Source: Collinsella sp.
GTDB taxonomy: Bacteria; Actinomycetota; Coriobacteriia; Coriobacteriales; Coriobacteriaceae
Length of the DNA: 64,000 nucleotides
Direction: 5' to 3'
Assembly (NCBI GenBank): GCA_031296755.1
Contig: JAUMMZ010000042.1
Location: 1 to 64,000, forward strand
In this document: positions 9,229 to 16,193 of the stretch, piece by piece
Position numbering within the stretch: the first letter of the stretch is position 1
Layout of the letters: each line of letters begins with the position of its first letter
The notes under the pieces: model-generated
The model's input: only the letters and a program-made list of their open reading frames with translations
Database searches by the model: none
Told to the model about the DNA's origin: nothing
Made by a program: the position numbers and the translations under genes

Positions 9229-10107
9229 CTAGCGCTCAACGAACTCTTGGATTTCCGCGAGCAGGCGCTTTGCCTCCTGACGACCCTGAATATATAGGTC
9301 CAAAAGCTTTGCCGAATCGTGCTCGACATGGCCGACCTCGACCGGCTTTTGCGGAGCGACGACCAACGCACGGCCCTCGCGCTCATACTTCCACAGGTGC
9401 ATGCGCTGGATGTTATAGCGGTCGTGGCGCGTCTCGATAGCCTCGAGCAGGTAGGGGTAGTCGGCATAGCGGGCGCGCGCGGCGGGCATAAACTCGTAGG
9501 GCTTTTTCTCGTACGAGCGGTCCTGCGTGACAATGACGACCGCGCGATCGAAGCCCGCCTCCTCCAGCACGTGCTCGATAGGGACCGAATCGGCTACGCC
9601 GCCATCGACGTATTTATGCCCGTCAATCTCGACCGGCGGCGTCACCAGCGGTAGCGACGTCGAGGCGCGCACGGCATCGAGGTCGAGCACGGCGCTTTTG
9701 ACCGGCAGGTACGTGGCGGTTCCAAAGAGCATGTCCGTCGCGACGGCATACATCTCGATGGGGCTCGCGTCGAACGTCTCGTTGTCAAAGGGATCCAGGC
9801 GGTCCTGGACATCGTTGAAGATAAAGTCGTAACCCACGATGGAGCCCGTGGACGCAAACGATGCGGCGCCCATGAAGCGATTGTCGTTGCAGAAAGCCAG
9901 GTTGATGCGGTTGGCACGGCCGATCTGGTGCGACTTGTAGTTCACGCCGTTGAGGGCACCTGCCGATACGCCATATACCGCCGGGATCTCGACGCCGGCC
10001 TCCATGAGAACGTCGAGCACGCCTGCGGTAAATTGCCCGCGGAAGCTGCCGCCCTCCAAAACGAGCGCGACTTTGCCGGCGTTCTTTGCCTTATCTTCTG
10101 CAGTCAT
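9229..10107 (-). CDS. Patatin-like phospholipase
   Basis: A 292-residue patatin/YjjU-type serine lipid hydrolase. It has the oxyanion-hole GGSFRG (19-24), the nucleophile elbow GVSAG (S48) and the catalytic-dyad Asp in YVDGGVADSVP. No signal peptide is seen, so it probably acts in the cytosol or at the inner membrane face. The natural lipid is unknown. Before prophage insertion it would have been the next gene downstream of ssrA. Confidence 0.92.
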   Translation of the reverse strand: MTAEDKAKNAGKVALVLEGGSFRGQFTAGVLDVLMEAGVEIPAVYGVSAGALNGVNYKSHQIGRANRINLAFCNDNRFMGAASFASTGSIVGYDFIFNDVQDRLDPFDNETFDASPIEMYAVATDMLFGTATYLPVKSAVLDLDAVRASTSLPLVTPPVEIDGHKYVDGGVADSVPIEHVLEEAGFDRAVVIVTQDRSYEKKPYEFMPAARARYADYPYLLEAIETRHDRYNIQRMHLWKYEREGRALVVAPQKPVEVGHVEHDSAKLLDLYIQGRQEAKRLLAEIQEFVER

Positions 10108-10312
10108 GTTGACCTCCTGCTGTTTCGTTTTGGCCTTCTTCTACCCAGTTTTACGGAGGAGAGCGCACAGGTTTTGGAGTTGAGGGGGCGGGGCGGTCAA
10201 GCCAACCCCAGAGTATGAGTTGCCGCCGGGAAAGTGCATCCCGGTCTGCGTTGATGCGGCGCATGGCAGGCCGAGATTCGATAACATCGCATCTATATAG
10301 GGTTGAGGCTTT

Positions 10313-10445
10313 GCGCGGAGAATCCGCGTATTTGCTTCGCAAATACGCACCGGCTTCGGCCGCCTGCCGGCGTCCTCGCCCGCTCGCTACAAACGCTTCG
10401 CGTTTGCTTAACGCTCGCGCCCTGCATAGAGTTCGATTCTCCGCG
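10313..10445. repeat. Hairpin cluster with partial tmRNA-like end
   Basis: gcgcggagaatc near 10313 and gattctccgcgg near 10435 close an approximately 130-bp imperfect dyad. Inside are small perfect hairpins (gcgtattt/aaatacgc at 10326-10348, caaacg/cgtttg at 10390-10406). The right end holds gagttcgattctccgcg (10429-10445), identical to the T-arm and acceptor end of ssrA but in the opposite orientation. The rest of 10108-10449 has no gene that I can support. Confidence 0.65.
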
Positions 10446-10449
10446 GTAT

Positions 10450-11964
10450 CTATAAATAATAAAAAAGCAGGTAGGTGCGTTTACCTACCTGCTTGTAACT
10501 ATTGGTGGAGCTGGCGTTCATTCGGTCGAACACCTCGCCACCTGGACCTATAGCGCCAGGCAGCGACGGATTATCGCCCAAGCCGGCAGAATCGTCAAAC
10601 GTGAACGCCACGCGCAGGCCGTCGTCATCGTCGGGGCCGCCAAGCACCACGCGCGCCACGAACGTGCGCAGGAGCTGCGCGTCGTGCACCTCGGCGGCGG
10701 CCATGCCCTCAAGCCAGAACAGCGCGCGGTCGTAGTCAAGGCGGGCGGCCTCAAGGGCCTCGGCCGTGCGCAGCTCGTCCTTGAGGAGCGACTGCCGCTG
10801 CTTCAGCGCGTCTATGCGCTCCTTGCCGCCCGGCGGCGCGATGCCCGACTCGATGGCCGCCCATATGTTGGAGAACGCCGTCTCGATCTTGGCCAGCTCG
10901 CCCTTTATGGTCTCGCTCAAGGGCTTCTCGTCGGCGCGCTCCTCCTCGGCGTCGGCCAGCATGCGAGCGATGCGCTCGCGGCTGTCGGCGCTGCCCAGGG
11001 CCTCGCGCACGGCGTCGGCCACGCGCTTCTCCACGACATCGCGGCGCACGGTGCGCCCGCAGCTGCGGCAGCGGTAGTAGTGATAGGGCCTGCCCGACTT
11101 GCCCGTGCCGCTGGTGCCGGTCATCAGCCCGCCGTCGCGCCCGTCGTAGAGCTTGCCCGTGAGCGGGAAGTCCCACGCTTCGGTCTTGGCGCGGGGCCTG
11201 TGCGAGTCCTCAAGCATCCGTATCACCCTCTCCTCGTCATCCATGGGAACGATGGCGGGCATGCCGCCGGGCACGACCACGCCCGCGTAGCGGTACTCCC
11301 CGCCGTTCTCCCGCCGCATCAGTATGCGGCGCACCGTCTGGAAGCGCCACTTGCCGCCGCGCTTGGTGCGGTACGGCTCCCAGGCGCGCACCACGTCGGC
11401 CACCGACTTGCCCGACAAGACCATGCGCACGCCCAGGCGGATGGCGGCGGCCTCCTCCTCGTTGACCACGTAGCGCCCGTCCACTATGTCCCAGCCGTAG
11501 CGCACGCAGCCGTTGGCCATGCACCGCGCGGCGTTCTTCTGTATGCCGTCGCGTATGCGCTCGCCGTCGAGCGCGCTCTCGTACTCCGCCAGCACCTCCA
11601 GCATGCCCAGCTGCAGCACGCCCGCCGAGCCGTCCGAAATGTCCTCGCCCGCGTACAGTATCTCGACGCGGCAGCGGCGCAGCATGATGCGCGCCATGGC
11701 CATCTCGTCGCGGTTGCGCATGATTCGGGTAACTTTATATATGACCACGAAATCGAACAGCCCTCGCTTGGCGTCGGCCATCATGCGCTGGAACTCCGCA
11801 CGGTCGGTGTTGGTGCCCGTCTGCGCGAAGTCGCAGTACGTGGCCACCACGCGCAGGTCGTTGGCCTCGCAGTACGCCCGCGACTTCTCAACCTGTATCT
11901 CTATGGACTCGCCGCGCTGGTTGTGGCTTGAGAAGCGGGCATATATCGCCGCACGTCCGCCCAT
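10450..11964 (-). CDS. int: Large serine integrase
   Basis: A 504-residue site-specific recombinase. The N-terminal resolvase domain has YARFSSHNQ with nucleophile S12 and the conserved VVIYKVTRIMRNRDE helix. A recombinase domain follows, then a zinc-ribbon-like segment and a coiled coil (about 355-420). In the ribbon the first CxxC is replaced by YDGRDG, while the second (CRSCG) is kept. It is the last gene of the repressor operon (3-bp spacing). Its frame crosses attL, so the last 16 residues (SYKQVGKRTYLLFYYL) are encoded by host DNA. In the excised circle the same frame would end differently. Confidence 0.95.
   Translation of the reverse strand: MGGRAAIYARFSSHNQRGESIEIQVEKSRAYCEANDLRVVATYCDFAQTGTNTDRAEFQRMMADAKRGLFDFVVIYKVTRIMRNRDEMAMARIMLRRCRVEILYAGEDISDGSAGVLQLGMLEVLAEYESALDGERIRDGIQKNAARCMANGCVRYGWDIVDGRYVVNEEEAAAIRLGVRMVLSGKSVADVVRAWEPYRTKRGGKWRFQTVRRILMRRENGGEYRYAGVVVPGGMPAIVPMDDEERVIRMLEDSHRPRAKTEAWDFPLTGKLYDGRDGGLMTGTSGTGKSGRPYHYYRCRSCGRTVRRDVVEKRVADAVREALGSADSRERIARMLADAEEERADEKPLSETIKGELAKIETAFSNIWAAIESGIAPPGGKERIDALKQRQSLLKDELRTAEALEAARLDYDRALFWLEGMAAAEVHDAQLLRTFVARVVLGGPDDDDGLRVAFTFDDSAGLGDNPSLPGAIGPGGEVFDRMNASSTNSYKQVGKRTYLLFYYL
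10460..10493 (-). terminator. Original ssrA terminator, now after the integrase gene
   Basis: agcaggtaggt (10466-10476) pairs with acctacctgct (10483-10493), with TTTTTT following on the - strand. It lies on the host side of attL. Joining the two host flanks puts it 10-15 bases after the tmRNA CCA end, so it was very likely the native ssrA terminator. Today the integrase reading frame runs into it. Confidence 0.8.
10502..10510. other. attL core
   Basis: ttggtggag, identical to 46221-46229. Joining the phage-side flanks (46202-46220 and 10511-10533) gives a dyad with gtgttcg/cgaacac and gaac/gttc arms, as expected for a serine-integrase attP. Confidence 0.8.
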
Positions 11965-11966
11965 GG

Positions 11967-12695
11967 CTACGCCCTGTACAGCTCTACGGGGTCATCGTTA
12001 GGCGTTGCCCTGTAATTCAGCACATTCAAGGCTATAGCACCGTCGATAATCTTGAAATACGCGCCATAGTACACATGGTTGCGCCAGTAATGGATAACGG
12101 CCTTCCCTATCGATCCGTCGCGAAGGTACGACACGGTGCCGTGCGAGCCATTATCGTTCTTGCCGTACGAGTTGAAGAAGACCTCCACCGGGTACTTGGC
12201 GTTTTTCCCCGTCTTCGTCAACGGGTGAAGGCTCAACATCACACGGTTTTCCGGGACCTTCACGACCGAATCAACGGATTCAATTCGCGCGAAGTTCGTG
12301 CGGAGACTCGGCAATGACGGCACGCCTGTGACAGCGGGCGTGAGCATGTGTTCCAGCTTCGCCACGTTCGCCTTCACAGCCGCAACCGCATCCGCATCGC
12401 CATAATAAAAGCGTTCGTCGGCAAACACCTGACCGGTCTCGCGCTCGTACTTGACCACCGTATGGCATAGGTACGGCTTATTGTCAAACGGGAACGGCCC
12501 CAAGTCGTATTCCGGACACACCATGGCGGGCGGCACCTCGTGCTCACGCAGGATACGAGCCTCCTCGGCGCGCTGGGCTTCTTCCTCTGCGCGGCGCTTT
12601 TGCTCCGCCTTGCGTTTCTCATCAGCGAACTCGCGCATGGCGCGCTTTTCATCTCGCGCCGCTTTCGACGCATGCAGGAAATCAAACAAGCCCAT
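11967..12695 (-). CDS. Hypothetical protein in lysogeny operon
   Basis: I do not recognise this family. The start chosen is ATG 12695 (MGLFDFLHASK), giving 242 residues, because the longer frame would run back into the repressor gene. Residues of about 10-55 form a highly charged Lys/Glu/Arg coiled coil. The remainder is a mixed alpha/beta domain with no catalytic motif that I can see and no membrane segment. It lies between repressor and integrase with 2-bp gaps, so it is probably expressed in the lysogen. A role in lysogeny or exclusion is a guess from position only. Confidence 0.7.
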   Translation of the reverse strand: MGLFDFLHASKAARDEKRAMREFADEKRKAEQKRRAEEEAQRAEEARILREHEVPPAMVCPEYDLGPFPFDNKPYLCHTVVKYERETGQVFADERFYYGDADAVAAVKANVAKLEHMLTPAVTGVPSLPSLRTNFARIESVDSVVKVPENRVMLSLHPLTKTGKNAKYPVEVFFNSYGKNDNGSHGTVSYLRDGSIGKAVIHYWRNHVYYGAYFKIIDGAIALNVLNYRATPNDDPVELYRA

Positions 12696-12697
12696 GG

Positions 12698-13342
12698 TTA
12701 CTCCATCTCGCTGGCGGCCTGGAACCACACGACCGTGCCCACCACGCGCACGGGGCCGTCGTCCATGCCGAAAATCATGTCCTCGTAGTCCTCGAAGCTA
12801 TCCGCCGACAGCATCAGCTTGGTGCTGCCCTTGTACCAGCGGCGCATGACCGCGCGGTAGTCCTCGGTCTCCACCACGGCGATGGAGCCGTTGGCGGGCT
12901 GGCGGTCGGGGTCCACCAGCACGTGGCTGCCCTCCGGTATCACGCGGTCCATGCAGTCGCCCTCGACCTCCAGGGCGAACGCGCGCGGATGCCCGGCGCA
13001 CACCGAGGCGGGCACCTCAACGCGGTGCGCTATCTCCTCCTCGTCGGCGAGCGCGCCGGCGTGCACGCGCCCGAGCGTGAGCAGCGGCACGGTGGCGCTG
13101 CTGGCCACCACTGGGATGGCGCCGGAAGGCAAAACAACGCCATCTGTTCCCTCGTCAATAACCTCGCCTTTACTGATATTGAAATAATCCGCAATACGCT
13201 GAACTGCGCCCATGCGAGGCACTGCTCGCCCGTTTTCCCACTGAGATACGGCCATAGCGGAGACGGCGGCAACTTTGCCGAACTCCTCCTGCGTCATGTC
13301 GTGCTGCGTCCTAATCCTTCGGATGTTCTCGGCTATGCTCAC
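12698..13342 (-). CDS. CI-like repressor with S24-type domain
   Basis: A 214-residue protein with an XRE helix-turn-helix (about 5-58, MTQEEFGKVAAVSAMAVSQWENGR) and a LexA/CI-like C-terminal domain. The cleavage-site-like VHAGAL (94-99) is present. However, the catalytic serine position reads GDCMDR (C130), and the lysine position reads AVMRR (M166), so the usual Ser-Lys dyad is not visible. The start is GTG at 13342 with AGGAGG upstream. It is divergent from a Cro-like gene and heads the operon repressor-unknown-integrase. Confidence 0.9.
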   Translation of the reverse strand: MSIAENIRRIRTQHDMTQEEFGKVAAVSAMAVSQWENGRAVPRMGAVQRIADYFNISKGEVIDEGTDGVVLPSGAIPVVASSATVPLLTLGRVHAGALADEEEIAHRVEVPASVCAGHPRAFALEVEGDCMDRVIPEGSHVLVDPDRQPANGSIAVVETEDYRAVMRRWYKGSTKLMLSADSFEDYEDMIFGMDDGPVRVVGTVVWFQAASEME

Positions 13343-13398
13343 GTGTCCTCCTTCCGCTGCGACCGTTAAAATCTTTTTACAGAATATGACAAATCTTC

Positions 13399-13427
13399 TT
13401 TACAGTCACTATATGTTTGGTTATAGT
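13399..13427 (+). promoter_or_regulatory. Rightward early promoter with operator-like repeat
   Basis: TTTACA (13399-13404), a 17-bp spacer and TATAGT (13422-13427) make a good sigma-70 type promoter for the Cro-like gene. An inverted repeat CTATA(N8)TATAG at 13409-13426 overlaps it and is a likely repressor operator. A weaker leftward promoter may be TTGTCA(N17)TTAACG, read on the - strand at 13392-13364. Confidence 0.7.
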
Positions 13428-13457
13428 CTTAGGCATACCAAGCAAGGAGGTGATTCG

Positions 13458-13652
13458 ATGGAATTGGTTGATGCGCGCAAGAAGGCACGGTACTCACAGG
13501 AGGCCGTGGCTGGCCTTCTCGGCATCTCGCGGCCCACGTACGCAAAGATGGAAAGCAACCCCGATAGTGTGACTATCGAGGACGCCAAAAAACTGGCAAA
13601 ACTTTTCGGCGTGCGTGTGGCTGATATTTTTTTCGGCAGCAACGATAGTTAA
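13458..13652 (+). CDS. Cro-like XRE-family regulator
   Basis: A 64-residue protein, essentially one helix-turn-helix (ARYSQEAVAGLLGISRPTYAKMES). ATG 13458 follows an excellent AAGGAGGTGAT site. The frame is open further upstream, but that would overlap the repressor promoter. Position divergent from the repressor and ahead of the early genes fits a Cro-type switch protein. Confidence 0.85.
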   Translation: MELVDARKKARYSQEAVAGLLGISRPTYAKMESNPDSVTIEDAKKLAKLFGVRVADIFFGSNDS

Positions 13653-13674
13653 ACATATAGATAGGAGACACACC

Positions 13675-14013
13675 ATGACCACCAAGAGCCACCAGCCCGA
13701 GTTCGTCGCCGAGATCATCGGCAAAACGCTCGACCGCCTCATCGACGACCGCAAGCACGTGGCCGTCAACTTCGAGCTGGCCGAGAACGGCTGCATGGAG
13801 GAGACGCACGACAGCCTCAAGCGCCGCATCGCGGCCATGTGGGGCTTCCAGACGAGCGGCATCGAGCTTCTGGAGGCGAGCACGACCTGGTTCGAGCTCG
13901 GCGGCATGCAGTTCAACGTCTACAGCTCCGTGCAGTTCAGCGTGAACGGCAAGGGCTGGAGCACCGACTTCAAGACCATCGCGCGCGACACCGCGTACGA
14001 CGAGAAGGAGTAG
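13675..14013 (+). CDS. Hypothetical early phage protein
   Basis: A 112-residue soluble protein starting at ATG 13675 behind ATAGGAGA. No recognised domain. It follows the Cro-like gene by 22 bp and precedes the G-run gene by 3 bp, so it belongs to the rightward early operon. Confidence 0.75.
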   Translation: MTTKSHQPEFVAEIIGKTLDRLIDDRKHVAVNFELAENGCMEETHDSLKRRIAAMWGFQTSGIELLEASTTWFELGGMQFNVYSSVQFSVNGKGWSTDFKTIARDTAYDEKE

Positions 14014-14016
14014 GCC

Positions 14017-14263
14017 ATGCTGAACGAGGTGACCGTACGGGGGGGGGTTCACCGCCCTCAACGTGAAGAGCGGCAAGTGCGTGCTGCAGTTTGAGCTGGA
14101 CCCGAAGTACAGGGACTCCATCCCCAAGCTGGTGGAGTTCACGGGGCAGATGCTCAACATCCACGTGTACGACGACCAGGAGGTGATGTTCGTGGATAGG
14201 GACACCGGTGAGGTCGCCTACGAGGACGCCCCGCTGCTTCTGCCGGGCGTCGCGGGCGAATGA
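14017..14263 (+). pseudogene. Small early gene, frame broken at a G9 run
   Basis: ATG 14017 starts MLNEVTVRGG and then meets nine G (14039-14047). In the given frame it leaves the expected reading. With eight G it would continue as FTALNVKSGKCVLQFELD through to the TGA at 14261-14263, an 81-residue protein that ends with the usual ATGA overlap to the next gene. The break may be phase variation, a recent mutation or a sequencing error. A GTG at 14063 could also start the C-terminal part. Function unknown. Confidence 0.6.
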
Positions 14264-14445
14264 CCCCGATACAGCGCGCCATGTGCGACGAGTGCGCCGC
14301 CATGATGCGCGAGTTCTACAAGGACCCAGAGAACGAGAGGAAGTTCCAGGAATGGAAAAGAGCAAGGGAAAGAGGGTGCGCGTCGCAGCCGGCAAGCGAA
14401 AGACGCGCACCGCAACGGTTCACTTCCGAACCGAGACCAGTGTAA
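14260..14445 (+). CDS. Small hypothetical phage protein
   Basis: 61 residues. The start overlaps the previous stop (ATGA), a sign of translational coupling. The N-terminal half has two cysteines (AMCDECAAMM); the C-terminal half is basic and poorly ordered. Its 3' half overlaps a second frame (14352-14552); both may be used, or only one. Confidence 0.5.
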   Translation: MTPIQRAMCDECAAMMREFYKDPENERKFQEWKRARERGCASQPASERRAPQRFTSEPRPV

Positions 14446-14552
14446 CACCCGAGCAGCGCCGCGAGAGGCTGCAGGCCGTTTTCGCCGCCCTGTTCGTCTG
14501 CGCGTGCATCGCCGCCACATGGGCGCTGGAGGCAACAGTATGGCCGAGGTAG
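14352..14552 (+). CDS. Possible small membrane protein
   Basis: 66 residues, with a basic N terminus (MEKSKGKRVRVAAGKRKTR) and one membrane segment near the C terminus (LQAVFAALFVCACIAATWAL). The frame overlaps the previous small gene by 94 bp. The next gene starts inside its 3' end. It is supported mainly by the membrane segment and the coupling. Confidence 0.5.
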   Translation: MEKSKGKRVRVAAGKRKTRTATVHFRTETSVTPEQRRERLQAVFAALFVCACIAATWALEATVWPR

Positions 14553-14938
14553 ACGCCAAGGCCCAGGCCCTCGTGGCCAAGGCGTGCGGCTGGGTTGCCT
14601 CGAACCCCGATACATGGGCGAAGCTGCGCCGCATCTGCTACCGCCTGATGCTGGAGGGCCACGTCATCCAGCGCGATAACGTGTACACCCTGGCGTGCCA
14701 GAACGGCATGACCGTGAGCGAGGCCAGCGAGTTCAAGCGCGACCACAACCTGTGGAGCGTGCTGTCCCGCTACATGGTGCTGCAGCGCCCCTCCATGCTG
14801 GCCGCCGTGAGCTTCCGCCGCACGCCGGTGGACTCCGTGGACCTGGTGGGCACGTGGGAGGCCATCGTGGGCCCAGCCGTTTTCGCCGCCTCCACGCTAA
14901 CCGAGGCGCAGGGCATCTACGACAGGGGCGCGCAATGA
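14540..14938 (+). CDS. Hypothetical phage protein
   Basis: 132 residues from ATG 14540 behind GGAGG. Helical, with no recognised domain. The stop overlaps the start of the RusA gene (ATGA), so it may work with DNA metabolism, but only position suggests this. Confidence 0.75.
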   Translation: MAEVDAKAQALVAKACGWVASNPDTWAKLRRICYRLMLEGHVIQRDNVYTLACQNGMTVSEASEFKRDHNLWSVLSRYMVLQRPSMLAAVSFRRTPVDSVDLVGTWEAIVGPAVFAASTLTEAQGIYDRGAQ

Positions 14939-15300
14939 GGTGCACCGTCACGGTCGAGGGCCGAATGCCGAGCCTGAACGACTACATCAGCGCCGAGCGC
15001 GCCAACCGCTACAAGGCGGCGGCCATGAAGAAGCGCGAGACGGCGCGCGTGAGGGCGGCGGCCATGCAGCAGCGCGCGCCGCGCTTCGAGCGCCGGGTGA
15101 CCGTGCGCACCACGTTCTACGAGCCCGACATGCGCCGCGACGCCGACAACGTGGGCTTCGCGCGCAAGTTCGTGCTCGACGGCCTGGTGGCGGCGGGCGT
15201 AATCAAGGACGACTCCCGCAAGTACGTGGAGCAGTGCCCCGACAGGGTGCTCACCGACAGGGCGCGCCCCCGCGTGGTCGTGGAGGTGAGCGACGAGTGA
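14935..15300 (+). CDS. rusA: RusA-family Holliday junction resolvase
   Basis: 121 residues. PSLNDYI near the N terminus, RRDADNVGFARKFVLDGL and GVIKDDSRKY carry the spaced acidic residues that bind metal in RusA endonucleases, which cleave four-way junctions made during phage recombination and replication. The start overlaps the previous stop. It fits the nearby ERF annealing protein and SSB. Confidence 0.88.
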   Translation: MRCTVTVEGRMPSLNDYISAERANRYKAAAMKKRETARVRAAAMQQRAPRFERRVTVRTTFYEPDMRRDADNVGFARKFVLDGLVAAGVIKDDSRKYVEQCPDRVLTDRARPRVVVEVSDE

Positions 15301-15854
15301 CCCGCCGAGACAAGGGCAGGCCACACAGGGCGTGGCGCAAGGCCGACCTCGACCGCATAGCCGAGCTGGCGGGAAAGGTGCCCGCCCGCGAGATTCGCCG
15401 CGAGCTGCGGCTGTCCAAGAACCAGTTGGATAACGCGCGGCGCGTGATCAACGCCAGCGGCGGCCACGTGTCCCTGCGCTGCTACCGCCACCGCCTGGAG
15501 CTGTGCCCGTCGTGCGGGTGCCGCAGGGCGACCCTCGGCAAGGACGGCATCTGCGAACCGTGCAGACGCCAGCAGCAGCTTGAGGCCATAGAGGCCCGCA
15601 TAGCCGAGCTGCTGCCGAGGCTGACCGCAGAGGAGCGCCGCACCTACGAGCGCACCGAGTGCGGCCGAGAGAGCCGCGCCGACCCCATGCCGCAGGCCCC
15701 GGACACCTCGGGCATGAGCCGCTACGCCGCCGACAAGGCAGCAGAGGCGCACGACGAGGCCATGGAGCGGTGGCTGTGCCGTTACCTGTACCGCAGGGTC
15801 AAGGCGGCGCAGAAGCGCAAGGAGCGCATAGAGAAAAAAGTTCCGAAATCCTGA
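15297..15854 (+). CDS. Zinc-finger protein with helix-turn-helix-like N terminus
   Basis: 185 residues from GTG 15297, overlapping the RusA stop (GTGA). The N terminus (ADLDRIAELAGKVPAREIRREL) resembles a helix-turn-helix. A four-cysteine knuckle follows (CPSCGCRRATLGKDGICEPC, about 65-84). The C terminus is a charged helix. A DNA-binding early regulator is plausible but not proven. Confidence 0.7.
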   Translation: MTRRDKGRPHRAWRKADLDRIAELAGKVPAREIRRELRLSKNQLDNARRVINASGGHVSLRCYRHRLELCPSCGCRRATLGKDGICEPCRRQQQLEAIEARIAELLPRLTAEERRTYERTECGRESRADPMPQAPDTSGMSRYAADKAAEAHDEAMERWLCRYLYRRVKAAQKRKERIEKKVPKS

Positions 15855-15896
15855 AAAGTTTTTATCACTTTTAGTTTTCCCAGTTAGGAGACCCAA

Positions 15897-16193
15897 ATGC
15901 TCACGGAAATCATCAGCAAGACCGTCGCGGACAAGACGGTGGACAGCATCCTGAAGCGCATCGAGCGCGCCGTCCCCGTGCCTGAGCCGGGCGACGGCGG
16001 CTTCGACGCCGCCATGCGCCAGGCGTTCAACATGGGGGCCGCCTGCATGGCCGCGCAAATCAAGAACGGCCCCGTGCCCACCAAGCGCATCGCGCTCATG
16101 GGCGAGGTGGCCCGCGTGGCGTGCCGCGCCCGCCTGGTGGGCATGGAGTGCCGCGTGGTCGTAGACGAGGAGGCCCGCGCATGCAATCGCTAG
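15897..16193 (+). CDS. Hypothetical phage protein
   Basis: 98 residues from ATG 15897 behind TAGGAGA, after a short AT-rich gap (15855-15896). No recognised domain. The 3' end overlaps the start of the ParB-like gene by 13 bp. Confidence 0.75.
   Translation: MLTEIISKTVADKTVDSILKRIERAVPVPEPGDGGFDAAMRQAFNMGAACMAAQIKNGPVPTKRIALMGEVARVACRARLVGMECRVVVDEEARACNR

Noticed and set aside
10429..10445. tRNA gene at the T-arm-like sequence
   Set aside because: No anticodon arm, D-arm or acceptor pairing can be built around it.
10684..11931. 415-codon + strand frame opposite the integrase
   Set aside because: Product is Ala/Leu/His-rich without domains; it is the reverse shadow of the integrase.
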